Origin: Cystobacter ferrugineus
Lineage (GTDB): Bacteria > Myxococcota > Myxococcia > Myxococcales > Myxococcaceae
Reading direction: 5' to 3'
Assembly (NCBI RefSeq): GCF_001887355.1
Contig: NZ_MPIN01000001.1
Span: 1,381,317 to 1,445,316, forward strand
Length of the DNA: 64,000 bases
Made by a program: the position numbers and the translations under genes. Positions 30,462 to 39,508 of this stretch are shown here, piece after piece; the first letter of the stretch is position 1, and each line of letters begins with the position of its first letter. Under the pieces are notes generated by a model. It had not been told where the DNA came from. It worked only from the letters and a program-made list of their open reading frames with translations, and made no database searches.

Positions 30462-31564
30462 CGGGTGGGGTTCTCCACCGACGTCAGGGAGAAGCCGTTC
30501 GCGAAGTTGTCGGACAGGGTGGCGCGCTCCGCGCCGTCGCTGGCCCCGATGAGGGGCTGGGTGGTGGGGTGGATCCCGGTGAAGAGCCGTGCGGTGTCCA
30601 GGCGCAGATTCACGATCAGGGCCTTCTGCGCGTTCACCGTGACAGGCGAGGCAAAGGCATGCCGCACGGTGCGGAAGTTGTCGTTGGCCCCCGTCTCCCA
30701 GCCGAACTCGGCGCTGCTCCCATCGGCCCTCACGTACTGGCCCTTCACCTTGGTGAAGATGTAGCTGGTGAACCACATCCAGGTTTCGTAGGCCATGTTC
30801 TTGAGGATGTGCAGCTCACCGGCCTGTCGGCTCAGGTTGTCATTGTAGATGGGGTCCACGCCGACGCTGAAGATGATGCCGGTGTAGATGCCGGCGGGCA
30901 CCACGGGCACCTGGACGCGCTCGCGGCGGTTGGCTGGCATCATGATGGGACCCGAGTCCGGTTCCGGCACGCCGAGCACCGGCTGCTCCTTGATGGCCTC
31001 GATGAGGTAGTAGCTGTCCGGCAGTGGAACCTGCGTTCCGTCCTGCTTCTGGAGCTTCACATTGGAGAGCCAGTAGCGCAGCTCGGTGAAGGAGATCTGC
31101 CCTCCTGGTGTGCTGTAGGGCGTATCCAGCGCGAGCGGCTGGCCGCCAAAGAACAGCGCGGCGTTCAGCTCGAGGCTGCCGTGGGTGGCGGCCAGCCGTG
31201 CCTGGAGTTGTCTCACCTGCTCGTTCGCCGCGTCCAGTTTGACGAGCACCCCATCCCAGTCCTGGGTGGCCAGCAACTCCCGGGCCTCGGCGAGCTGTTG
31301 CTGGACGTCGGCCAGCCGCGCGGTCAACTGTTCCTTTTCCTGCTGTGCCGTGGCCCCATCCTGCTCGTACCGGGTGAGCTGGGCTTGCAGCTCGTCGATG
31401 GTGGACTGCATCTCGGCGAGCTGCCGTTCCAGCTCCTGGCGCTCACTCGTGGAGAGGGGAGTGGGGGGATTGTCCCCGCCGCACGCGGGAATCACCAGAA
31501 CCGTCATCGCCGTCACGAGCAGGGCCCGGGCGTACCTGGAGGATGAAGACAAGAAAGAGGTCAT
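30458..31564 (-). CDS. second MbnP-like lipoprotein with an N-terminal coiled coil
   Basis: 368 residues. The signal peptide ends in lipobox-like IPACGG. A long coiled coil follows (about 38-127, heptads such as ERQLAEMQSTIDELQAQL), and then an MbnP-type domain with ISFTELRYWLSNVKLQKQDGT, the TWMWFTSYIF motif at about 261-270 and a VNLRLDTARLFTG ending. The Cys set of the four-Cys type is missing; only the lipobox Cys remains. The W-x-W-x3-Y-I-F core is shared with the 27.3 kb protein. The coiled coil is an unusual addition. Confidence 0.8.
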   Translation of the reverse strand: MTSFLSSSSRYARALLVTAMTVLVIPACGGDNPPTPLSTSERQELERQLAEMQSTIDELQAQLTRYEQDGATAQQEKEQLTARLADVQQQLAEARELLATQDWDGVLVKLDAANEQVRQLQARLAATHGSLELNAALFFGGQPLALDTPYSTPGGQISFTELRYWLSNVKLQKQDGTQVPLPDSYYLIEAIKEQPVLGVPEPDSGPIMMPANRRERVQVPVVPAGIYTGIIFSVGVDPIYNDNLSRQAGELHILKNMAYETWMWFTSYIFTKVKGQYVRADGSSAEFGWETGANDNFRTVRHAFASPVTVNAQKALIVNLRLDTARLFTGIHPTTQPLIGASDGAERATLSDNFANGFSLTSVENPTR

Positions 31565-31725
31565 ACCGGGGCTTATACGCCGCGCCGCATGTTTGAGAAT
31601 GCGGCGTGTTGACGCATGTGGGTCCCCCATGAGAGGACTTCCTTCCGCCCCGGGTCTGATTGATGTGTTTGTTTTTGAAGTGTTAGCCCGGAGTGCGAGC
31701 CCAATCCGGGGGCGCCCGGGCGGGC

Positions 31726-34332
31726 CTACTTCTTCGTCAGCGTGTCGAGGGCGTTGCGCGCCTCGTTCTGACCGCAGTTCTTCGTGCCCACGCGAGGCGT
31801 CCGGCTCAGCTCCTCCAGCGCGGCCACCGCCTTCGTATCGCCCAGGCCCTCCAGGCGCCGCGCCGAGCTGGCCCGCACGGCGCAGTCCTTCGAGGAGAGG
31901 GCCCGCATGTACAGCTCCACGAGGTCGAGCCCGTCGGTGGACTGCATCGCCTCCAGGTAGCGCAGCGCGCCCCACTGCCTGGGCGAGAAGTCCTCCTCCG
32001 CCAGCTCCTCGAAGCGCTCCTTCACCTGCTCCTTGGGCAGCGTCCCCAGGAACTTGCGCAGGCCCTTGTGGTTCTCGTCCTCACCGAAGTCCGCGGCGAG
32101 GCCGTCGAGGACGCCCTCGTCCAGGGATTCGCGCGCGGCGGTGTCCAGGCTGTTCAACGACGAGAGTTCCTCGTTGTGCCGGTTCACCTCGTGCAGCGCG
32201 CGCGCGCGCACTTGCAGCACCCTCGGGTTCTTCTTCGTCTCCGCGGGAAGCTCCGTCAGCAGCGCCAAGGCCTCTTTGGCCTTGCCCTCGTCCAGGAGCT
32301 GGCGCGCCGGATAGGTGGGCTCGTGGCGGCGCACCCACTCGAACGTGCCCACGCTCAGCAGCACGAACACACCCAACCCCACGCCCACCGCGCGGCGGGG
32401 ATGGGTGCGCACCCGGGCCCCACTCTTCTGCACCACCGTCTTGGCCGCCCACACCACCGAGTCGCGCGCCGCCAGCACCGGCCGCATCGCGGTGTCCAAC
32501 CGGTCCTTGAGCGGAGGCCTCATGGACACTTCATCCTGACCCCCGAAGGGCAGCCCCTCGCTGGCCCGGCGGCAGCGGTAGAGCGGCAGCGGCTCGTTCG
32601 TGCCGGGCAGGGGCACGTCGCCGAACGTCTCACAGTCTCCTTCCACCCGCGTGCGTGCCTGGTTCACCGAGCCGGTGAAGACGACGTCACCCGCCCCGGC
32701 CACCTGCTCCACCGCCTTGACCACCTCCACCGGCTCGCCAATCACCGTGTCGCGGGTGACGAGCATCTCGCCGGTGTGGAGACAGACGCGCACGGGTAGC
32801 TGCTCTTCCGGGCCGCACTGCTGGTTGTGCCGCCACAGCCGATCCTGCATGGCCATGCCGCAGAGCACCGCCTGGGTGGGTGAGGAGAAGACGACGAGCA
32901 GCGCGTCCCCGCGTTTCTGCACCAGCCGGCCGTTGTAGTCGCGCACCAGGGGCATCAGCAGCCGCTCATGCGTCTCCAGCATCCGCGCGTTCTGCTCGTG
33001 CGTCTGCCGCGAGGTGCGCTCGGTGTAGCCCTGGATGTCCGTGAGCATCAACGTGAGGTTGCGCGTCTTGCCGGGCGCGGACCCCACGACGGTGACGAGC
33101 TGCGAGCCCGAGCCCGCCGGTTCGGGGGACTTCGGCTCCGGCTCCGGCTCCTCGCGCGGGGCATTCAAGGGGGACGGCGAGGGGACGGTGAACGCGCGGG
33201 AGGGCGAGACGGCGCCCTCGGGCAACTGCCGGCTCGGCGTGGCACGGGTGGGCGCCTGCGAGGTGGAACGGGCGTTGCGGGGCGCTGGCGCCTCCGCGGG
33301 GGGCGGATCGAAGGGGGAGGCTCCCGCGGGGGAGATCTGGGTGGCCTCCACCGTCACGGGCTCGGCGAAGGCGAGCGTGCCGCTCGAGGGCGGAGTCGAG
33401 GAGGGGACGGTGAAGCTCGAGATGCTGGGAAGAGGCGGGAAGGGGGTGCCCGAGGCGAACGCCTGGGGAAAGGGCGTCGGGATGGCGGGCGCCGACAGCG
33501 CGCCGAGCGCCTCCACCAGGGCGTGCGCGTTGGGCAGCCGCAGCTGCGGATCCTTGCGCAGCAGTTGCATCACCAGCGCGACGAGCTGGGCATGCCCGGA
33601 GAGGGTGGGCGCGGCCTCGATGAGGGGCGTGGGCGAGGCCGAGGCGTGCTGGGCGACGAACTGGGTGGGGCTCGGACCGGGGAAGGGCAACTGGCCCGAG
33701 AGCATGCGGTAGGCGAGCGCGCCGAAGGAGTACAGGTCGCTGCGCGCGTCCACCGGTGCGCCCACCGCCTGCTCGGGCGAGAGGTACTCCGGGGTGCCGA
33801 CGACGAGACCCACCTGGCTGAGGTTGCCCGCCTTGTCCGCCTCCATCAGACGGGCGATGCCGAAGTCCAGCAGCCGGGCCTGCTCGCCGCGCGGCCCCCG
33901 GGTGAGCAGCACGTTCTCCGGCTTGATGTCGCGGTGGATGATGCCCCGGTCGTGGATGGCCGCGAGGCCCTCGGCGAGCTGGTGCAAGAGCGGCAGCGCG
34001 CGCGCGGGCGGCAGGGCTCCCTGCTGGAGCACGTCATAGAGGTTCTCCCCCTCGACGTACTCCATGACGATGCAGGCGCCAGCGTCCGTCTCGCCGTAGT
34101 CGATGACGCGCACCACGGCGGGGTGATCCACGGCCGACAGCATGCGCGCCTCGCGCTTGAAGCGCTCGATCATGCTCGGGTGCACCATCAGGTCCGAGTG
34201 CAGGACCTTGATCGCCACCCGGCGGCCCAGGGACACCTGTTCGCCGAGGTACACCTCGCCCATACCTCCGGTGCCGAGCAGCTTGAGGACGCGGAAACGG
34301 TCATCGAGAACGAGGGATCCGGTATTGATCAC
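31726..34332 (-). CDS. Ser/Thr protein kinase fused to a class III cyclase domain and C-terminal helical repeats
   Basis: 868 residues from a GTG at 34332. The Hanks-type kinase occupies about 10-275, with GTGGMGEVYLG, Lys42 in VAIKVL, HRDIKPEN at 133-140 and DFGIAR at 156-161, all catalytic residues intact. A Pro/Ser-rich linker (280-420) leads to a nucleotide cyclase domain (about 423-590) with metal-binding Asp432 (LTDIQGY) and Asp476 (RGDALLVVF). One transmembrane helix (648-664) follows, then an outer helical TPR/HEAT-like region of about 200 residues. The topology suggests a sensor reading the periplasm and signalling inside. Cyclase activity is unproven. Confidence 0.9.
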   Translation of the reverse strand: MINTGSLVLDDRFRVLKLLGTGGMGEVYLGEQVSLGRRVAIKVLHSDLMVHPSMIERFKREARMLSAVDHPAVVRVIDYGETDAGACIVMEYVEGENLYDVLQQGALPPARALPLLHQLAEGLAAIHDRGIIHRDIKPENVLLTRGPRGEQARLLDFGIARLMEADKAGNLSQVGLVVGTPEYLSPEQAVGAPVDARSDLYSFGALAYRMLSGQLPFPGPSPTQFVAQHASASPTPLIEAAPTLSGHAQLVALVMQLLRKDPQLRLPNAHALVEALGALSAPAIPTPFPQAFASGTPFPPLPSISSFTVPSSTPPSSGTLAFAEPVTVEATQISPAGASPFDPPPAEAPAPRNARSTSQAPTRATPSRQLPEGAVSPSRAFTVPSPSPLNAPREEPEPEPKSPEPAGSGSQLVTVVGSAPGKTRNLTLMLTDIQGYTERTSRQTHEQNARMLETHERLLMPLVRDYNGRLVQKRGDALLVVFSSPTQAVLCGMAMQDRLWRHNQQCGPEEQLPVRVCLHTGEMLVTRDTVIGEPVEVVKAVEQVAGAGDVVFTGSVNQARTRVEGDCETFGDVPLPGTNEPLPLYRCRRASEGLPFGGQDEVSMRPPLKDRLDTAMRPVLAARDSVVWAAKTVVQKSGARVRTHPRRAVGVGLGVFVLLSVGTFEWVRRHEPTYPARQLLDEGKAKEALALLTELPAETKKNPRVLQVRARALHEVNRHNEELSSLNSLDTAARESLDEGVLDGLAADFGEDENHKGLRKFLGTLPKEQVKERFEELAEEDFSPRQWGALRYLEAMQSTDGLDLVELYMRALSSKDCAVRASSARRLEGLGDTKAVAALEELSRTPRVGTKNCGQNEARNALDTLTKK

Positions 34333-34528
34333 GGGCGCGCCATCTTCGCCGGAAACGCGAGGCGCGGGCAGGGGTCTTGTGCGGCCTTTGTCCGCCTCCT
34401 CGCCTGCTCTCCAGCCGACGGATGATGACGCTGGCTTTTTCCGGGCTCCCCGTGAACCGGGAGTGAGGGCGTGTTGGCAGGGGAGGGGTTCCCGCCCACC
34501 GGGCTCTCGTGCTACCGGCCAGGGCCCC

Positions 34529-34843
34529 ATGCCCTCCAGCCTCTTCTTCGCCCGCCTCGTTCCGAATCGTCCCGACTTCCCGCTGTCCATGACCGCCGAC
34601 GAGCAGGCCACGATGCGCGCGCATGGCGAGTTCCTCCAGGGCCAGTTCGCGGCGGGCACGTTGGTGGTGGCGGGCCCGGTGCTGGACCCCGCGGGCGTCT
34701 TCGGGATGGCCGTGTTCGAGGCGGAGTCGCTCGACGAGGTCCACCGTCTTCTCGAGCGCGATCCCGCCAGGGCAGTGGGGCGCTACGAGGTTGCGTCCAT
34801 GGGCCCGAGCATCGTCCGGCCGGCGCGTCCCGCCGGCTCCTGA
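34529..34843 (+). CDS. YciI-family protein
   Basis: 104 residues of the YciI-like ferredoxin-fold family. FARLVPNRPDF, the helix MTADEQATMRAHGEFLQGQ with the conserved His, and GPVLDPAGVFGMAVFEAESLDEVHRLLERDPA are typical. Members may be small enzymes or ligand-binding subunits and sit near sigma factors; here no sigma gene is adjacent. ATG 34529 begins the family homology. A strong hairpin follows the stop. Confidence 0.85.
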   Translation: MPSSLFFARLVPNRPDFPLSMTADEQATMRAHGEFLQGQFAAGTLVVAGPVLDPAGVFGMAVFEAESLDEVHRLLERDPARAVGRYEVASMGPSIVRPARPAGS

Positions 34844-34856
34844 GCCCCGAGGAAAA

Positions 34857-34883
34857 CCACGTCCCCGGCAGCAGGGGACGTGG
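34857..34883. terminator. stem-loop terminator after the YciI gene
   Basis: A perfect 10-bp inverted repeat, CCACGTCCCC and GGGGACGTGG, with a 7-base loop, lies 14 bp after the YciI stop and 26 bp from the end of the opposite-strand pseudogene. GC-rich stem without a clear T-run; it could serve both strands. Confidence 0.6.
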
Positions 34884-34908
34884 CTGCTGGCAATACGTTG
34901 TCTCGGAC

Positions 34909-35345
34909 TCAGTACCGCGGCTTGCAGAGGTACTGCGTGGCCACGCATCGGGAGGTGGGCGTGACGACTCGCGAGAAGGGCTTCGCGTTGTAACCCGCCG
35001 GGCACCCCATGGTGCCGAGGAACTGGTTGGGCACGCTGTCCGTTGCGCACGGATCGAGCGGGTACATCCCCGCGAACTTCATCGAGCCGTTCGTCCAGGT
35101 CATGGTGCCCCATGAGCTGATCCACGGCCACGGTTGAGGTTGATGTTGTTCTGCGAGGCCACGTCGTACTGCTGGATGAGCGTCTGCGATTCCGTGCGCA
35201 GCGGGAACTGGCTGCGCTGCGGGGTCTGGATGCGAGAAGCCTTGCATCTCGTTCGTCTCGTCACGCCAGAAGGAGTTGTCGAAGCGGACGGTGGCCGCCT
35301 GGGGGTGATGTCCACCGGCACCACGACGTCACACCACCCCCAGTG
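34909..35345 (-). pseudogene. frameshifted C-terminal remnant of an exported protein
   Basis: Three overlapping frames read as one protein interrupted by at least three frameshifts. The pieces in order are WCDVVVPVDI, ATVRFDNSFWRDETNEMQGF, RSQFPLRTESQTLIQQYDV followed by ASQNNINLN, and PWPWISSWGTMTWTNG through MYPLDPCATDSVPNQFLG to the natural stop after CKPRY. Shifts fall near 35310, 35232 and 35128. The 5' end is lost near 35345. The family is not recognised; several paired Cys suggest an exported protein. Confidence 0.65.
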
Positions 35346-35493
35346 ACCGGCCCACGAGGCCCCTTCTTTTGATTTAATGGATTTCCTTGTTTACAACGAT
35401 GTTCTTATTTTTCATCGCGAGCGGCTTATGTCACAGTTCGCACACATAGTAAAGGGGTGTTCACTCGCTGGGTGACATGGCTTTGCGCGCCCT

Positions 35494-35690
35494 TTGAGTG
35501 GCCTCGCGAGTGGGCTCCGTATCTCCAGCGCGACCGTGTCGCCCTCCACGTTCGAGGATTCAGACACGGCTCCGTCGAGCTGGGCGTGGAGTCAGGCTCC
35601 AGCGTCCCTGGCCACATCACCGGCATCCGCTCCTACAAGGGCCGTGCGGCCAACGCGGACACGCATGTTGGGAGCCTTTGCTTCTTCTCG
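35494..35690 (+). pseudogene. decayed DUF4082-domain fragment
   Basis: Two frames together give the start of a DUF4082 domain: TVSPSTFEDSDTAP (35530-35575) continues after a shift as VELGVESGSSVPGHITGIRSYKG and ANADTHVGSL. The RFYKG...THVGxLW pattern is the family signature; here it reads RSYKG and breaks down right after HVGSL. DUF4082 is a beta-sandwich found in large secreted proteins. No flanking start or stop belongs to it. Confidence 0.6.
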
Positions 35691-36068
35691 AGGTCTCGGC
35701 CCGTTGGCGCGCTCGGGAACGTATGGGTTGGAAATTTTGATCTACCCGGTGCAAAAGTTCCCGGTTCGCGGGTGACGCGTGGAGTCAATCACTGCCGTCC
35801 TCGCGATGCGTCACCGCGTACTTGACGGACGATGCTCGCTTTTTGCTAGTGTCCGCCCCCCGCGCACGTCGCTGCTTTCCGTCTCGGAATTTCATTTCAC
35901 GTCCAAGCTCTTTGCCGCTGCTCGCGGCAGTGGGCATGGGCATGGCATTGCGTTTGGACGTGGAGGGGGACCCACTCGGCAACGATAAGTAACCCCTCTA
36001 CAAATGACCTCTTTTCCTCATATGCTCTCCGTCGCAGTCACTTCCCACCCCTCGTGAAGAACATCCCG
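35691..36068. other. spacer before the LamB-like porin gene
   Basis: Mixed composition, with AT-rich patches around 35830-36050. No gene is recognised; the short frames lack domain sequence. It should contain the porin promoter, but I see no confident -35/-10 pair. Confidence 0.4.
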
Positions 36069-37304
36069 ATGACCAACAAAGCTCTGCTCGCGGCCCTCTC
36101 CGCCACTTGTGTTGCCGTGACGGCCCATGCCGACCCGCTCAACCTTCCCTTCACCTTTTCGGGCTACATGCGCGCCGGTACCGGCATCAACGTCCGCGGT
36201 GGCACGCAAGTGTGTATGGGCCTGCCGGGGGCGGACACCAAGTGGCGTCTGGGCAATGAGTGCGACTACGTGATCGAGCCGACCTTCAACGCCCGGCTCA
36301 TCTCGCATGAGGGGTCCGACTGGCATGTGCACTTCATGCCCGGCATCTATCGCGCGTGGGGAGGCAAGGAGTTCCAGACCTACAGCTCGCCTGGCGGACA
36401 GCTCTTCCCTGATAGCGGTACGGACGAGCTCGTGGCCCGCTTTGGTCAGGTCTACGCCTATGGGACCAACATCGCGGCGCTCGGCAATGGCAAGGTGTGG
36501 GTGGGCCGGCGCTTCTACAACCGCCTGCAGACTGGCATCAACGACCAGTTCCTGGAAAACAACGATGGCGATGGCGCGGGCATCGAGGACATCGACGTGC
36601 GCGTGGGCAAGCTCAGCGTGGCCGCCATGCTCAACCCGCGCGGAGGCGTCAGCAACAACCGCATCGCCGTGCCCCTGCGCCTGACCGGCATCCCCATCAT
36701 TCCCAATGGCGCACTGGCCCTGTACATCACCCCGTCCATGCAACTGAAGAAGGACCTCCAGACGGACACCCCCAATCCCCAGGAAGCCAACGGGCTGGCC
36801 GTGGGCCTCTACCAGACCCTGTCCGGCGTCCTGCTCGGTGGCAATACGCTCGTCGCCTTGAAGATGGACTGGCTCGGTACCACGCGCAACAGCCGGGTCC
36901 TGCTGCAGCAGTCCGCTAATTTGGGCATCACCACCATCGAGGGTGTGGCCGAGTACCGCATCAACAAGTCCGCTGGCAACGGTGGCAACAAGTGGTTCGG
37001 CATTGGCATGCGCGCCGACACGCGCGTCATCGGTCCCTTCCGCGTGCTGGCCGAGGTGGGTCATGACATGGTCAAGCCGGATAACGGTGGACACACGCGC
37101 AACATGACCAAGTTCACCCTGGCGGCGGCGGTGTCCGCGGGCAAGGAGGCGGGTTCCCGTCCGACGATCCGCCTGTTCGCCACGCACGCCATCTGGGACG
37201 AGGCGGCTCGTCTGGCCTTCGACCCGACGTCGCGCCTGGCTCAGGTCTTTGGCGACCAGAAGGCGGGCACCTCGGTGGGCCTCCAGGCCGAAGCCTGGTG
37301 GTGA
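36069..37304 (+). CDS. LamB/maltoporin-type outer membrane porin
   Basis: 411 residues with a signal peptide cleaved near THA/HADPL. The maltoporin signature is visible: FTFSGYMRAGTGIN at the mature start, CMGLPGADTKWRLGNECDYVIEP (about 58-80, quoted in part), VWVGRRFYNRLQTGINDQFL and GAGIEDIDVRVGKLSVA. The chain ends in an aromatic residue, as required for outer-membrane barrel assembly. It should form an 18-strand sugar-selective channel; the sugar is unknown because no transporter genes are adjacent. A GTG at 36054 is an alternative start. Confidence 0.88.
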   Translation: MTNKALLAALSATCVAVTAHADPLNLPFTFSGYMRAGTGINVRGGTQVCMGLPGADTKWRLGNECDYVIEPTFNARLISHEGSDWHVHFMPGIYRAWGGKEFQTYSSPGGQLFPDSGTDELVARFGQVYAYGTNIAALGNGKVWVGRRFYNRLQTGINDQFLENNDGDGAGIEDIDVRVGKLSVAAMLNPRGGVSNNRIAVPLRLTGIPIIPNGALALYITPSMQLKKDLQTDTPNPQEANGLAVGLYQTLSGVLLGGNTLVALKMDWLGTTRNSRVLLQQSANLGITTIEGVAEYRINKSAGNGGNKWFGIGMRADTRVIGPFRVLAEVGHDMVKPDNGGHTRNMTKFTLAAAVSAGKEAGSRPTIRLFATHAIWDEAARLAFDPTSRLAQVFGDQKAGTSVGLQAEAWW

Positions 37305-37420
37305 GACTTCGACGCCGGCGAAGGTGTCCGGCGAAGGGGCCAGAGGATTCGTACAGCAGCGGGCGCGCGCCATGCCCACATTCCCCGGGCCGGGACGATC
37401 CGGAATCGAGGAGGTCGTGC

Positions 37421-37774
37421 ATGGAAAACTGGACGCTGGGTTATGGCTCGCTGCTGACGACGCTCGGAGTGGGCGGGTTCCTCGCGACGGGTGGGCAACA
37501 CAAGACGGCGCTCATCCCCGCGGGCTTTGGCTCGGCGGCGCTCGGGCTGGGCCTGCTGTCGCGCCGGGTGTCCTCCCAGCGCTGGGTACTGGGAGGCGCG
37601 GCGCTCGTCGGGCTGCTTGGCTTCCTGGGGGCCGCGCGAGGCCTCCGCCAACTCCCCGCCCTGCTGCGTGGGGAGAAGCTCGAACGGCCCGCGGCCATCA
37701 TCTCCCAGTCGGTGATGGCGGGGTTGTCAGCGGCGTACACGGTGCTCGGCGTTCGCGGCCTGCTGCGCGCGTAG
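37421..37774 (+). CDS. small polytopic membrane protein
   Basis: 117 residues with four predicted transmembrane helices (about 7-24, 29-46, 55-73, 92-113) separated by short basic loops. A GAGGT ribosome site lies upstream of ATG 37421. It has some resemblance in size and glycine content to TMEM14-like proteins, but no diagnostic motif is visible. Confidence 0.6.
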   Translation: MENWTLGYGSLLTTLGVGGFLATGGQHKTALIPAGFGSAALGLGLLSRRVSSQRWVLGGAALVGLLGFLGAARGLRQLPALLRGEKLERPAAIISQSVMAGLSAAYTVLGVRGLLRA

Positions 37775-37805
37775 GCCGAGGGACCGTTGCTCGAGTCATG
37801 CGACC

Positions 37806-38330
37806 TCAGCCCGCGCGGACGGCGTAGAGGAAGCGTGCGTAGCCGAGCTCGGCGGCGTTCTTGGTGAGTTCGACATTGGCCCAGGCGACGACGTCGCCGA
37901 ATGGACGGTCCTGCAAGGGCCAGCGTGTCCGTTGGGTGGAGTGCAGCTCATCGTCGGTGAGCTGCTCCAGCGCCGCTCGCCACTGTCCCTGGAGCCCGCC
38001 GATCCACTCACGTACGCCCTCGGCGGTGCCAGGCCACGTCACGCTCTCGCGGGAGAGTGTCCCCTTGCCGAAAGAGTGGTCGAGCACCATGGACCACCAG
38101 AAGCCGAGGTGCCACGTCACCCACGCGATGCTCGCCGGGCCGATGTCATAGTCCTCGCGCTCCGGCCAATCGGCGAGCCACCTTCCCTCGGGGTCTCGAT
38201 GCACGTGCAAGCCCTTGGGCGCGGGGCGCCACAAGCACTCCTCGGTGCTCAGTCCATTGAGATGGTACTGCGTGAGGCTCCACGCCGTTTCGAACTGCCG
38301 GAACAGGTAGCCACGAGCGTCGCTTGACAT
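37806..38330 (-). CDS. DinB-superfamily protein
   Basis: 174 residues of the DinB/YfiT four-helix-bundle metalloenzyme-like fold. The N-terminal QFETAWSLTQYHLNGLSTEECLWRP block, the metal-type His in WVTWHLGFWWSMVLDH and a C-terminal His-poor ending (NVELTKNAAELGYAR) are visible. The third His ligand of the family appears replaced by Asn/Glu, so metal binding may differ. Thiol-dependent transferases and damage-response proteins belong here; the role is unknown. Confidence 0.75.
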   Translation of the reverse strand: MSSDARGYLFRQFETAWSLTQYHLNGLSTEECLWRPAPKGLHVHRDPEGRWLADWPEREDYDIGPASIAWVTWHLGFWWSMVLDHSFGKGTLSRESVTWPGTAEGVREWIGGLQGQWRAALEQLTDDELHSTQRTRWPLQDRPFGDVVAWANVELTKNAAELGYARFLYAVRAG

Positions 38331-38533
38331 GGGCGGAGCATACGGCCCCACCATGCCCATGTGCGTCCTTTGACACCGTTCTTGAGGCGCTTGAGCTTAC
38401 CCGATTCCCAGGCCAGGGACTTCGAGGAGGGACGGCCGCTGTTGGCGTTGGGCGTGGTTTGCACCCTCCGTGCGTGACGTTCTGGTATGGCGGCCGCCAA
38501 CGCCCTGATACCCCTGGACGCCAAGGAGCCTTC

Positions 38534-39496
38534 ATGAAGAGCAAGCTCGCACATCCGCCGTTCGACCCGGAACTCGCCGCGCTCCTACCGGCCCTGGAGG
38601 GGTATGTGCCGGTCAACATGACTCCCGAGCGCCTGGAGCATTTCCGGGCGTTGAAGATGCCGACCATCGAGGAGCTCATCGGCGACCTGCCCGTCCAGTG
38701 CGTCGACTACACCATCCCCGGCTACCAAGGTGTCGACATCGTCGTCTCGGTGATCTCACGCAAGGACCACCACGAGCCCGGCCCCGGTATCTACAACATC
38801 CACGGTGGCGGCATGGTCATGTGCAACCGGTTCGCGGCGGTCCACCCGCTGGTGGACTGGGCCATGAAACACGACGCGGTGGGCGTCACGGTCGAATACC
38901 GTCTGGCTCCCGAGCACCCCCATCCCATCCCCGTCGAGGACTGCTATGCCGGTCTCGAATGGATGGCGAAGCATGCCGAGGAGCTGAGGTTCGACCCCGA
39001 CCGTCTGGTCATCTTCGGCGGCAGCGGAGGCGGCGGGCTCGCGGCGGGCTCCACGCTGCTGGCGCGCGACCGCAAGGGACCGAAGCTGGCCGGACAGTTG
39101 CTCCAGTGCCCGATGATCGATGACCGCAACGAGACGGTCTCCTCCTATCAGTACCAGGGCACCGGCGTCTGGGATCGCACCAGCAACCTGACCGCCTGGA
39201 CGGCGGTGCTCGGCGAGCGGCGGGGCTCCGACAACGTGTCTCCCTACGCCGCGCCCGCTCGCGCCACGGACCTGAGCGGCCTGCCGCCCACGTTCATCGA
39301 CGTCGGCGCCGCCGAGGTGTTCCGTGACGAGGCCGTGGCCTACGCCAACTCCATCTGGGTCGCGGGTGGCAACTGCGAACTCCACGTCTGGGGTGGCGCC
39401 TTCCACGGGTTCTACGACATCGCACCCCAATCCGCGCTCGCCCAGGCCTGCATCGCCGCGCGCGAGGCCTGGCTCGCGCGTCTTCTGGCCCGCTGA
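38534..39496 (+). CDS. hormone-sensitive-lipase-type alpha/beta hydrolase
   Basis: 320 residues. The oxyanion-hole HGGG (YNIHGGGMVM) lies near residue 93, then VEYRLAPEHPHP, the nucleophile elbow GGSGGGGLAAG near 163, the acid in DVGAAEVFRDEAV and the His in GAFHGFYD. The usual GDSAGG elbow reads GGSGGGG, an Asp-to-Gly and Ala-to-Gly variant. The enzyme should hydrolyse acyl esters; the substrate is unknown. No signal peptide is seen from ATG 38534. Confidence 0.85.
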   Translation: MKSKLAHPPFDPELAALLPALEGYVPVNMTPERLEHFRALKMPTIEELIGDLPVQCVDYTIPGYQGVDIVVSVISRKDHHEPGPGIYNIHGGGMVMCNRFAAVHPLVDWAMKHDAVGVTVEYRLAPEHPHPIPVEDCYAGLEWMAKHAEELRFDPDRLVIFGGSGGGGLAAGSTLLARDRKGPKLAGQLLQCPMIDDRNETVSSYQYQGTGVWDRTSNLTAWTAVLGERRGSDNVSPYAAPARATDLSGLPPTFIDVGAAEVFRDEAVAYANSIWVAGGNCELHVWGGAFHGFYDIAPQSALAQACIAAREAWLARLLAR

Positions 39497-39508
39497 GGCG
39501 CCCGGAGG

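Noticed and set aside
34332..34659. N-terminal extension of the kinase frame to 34659
   Set aside because: The extension overlaps the YciI gene on the other strand and has no kinase-family sequence; the GTG at 34332 starts just before the conserved domain.
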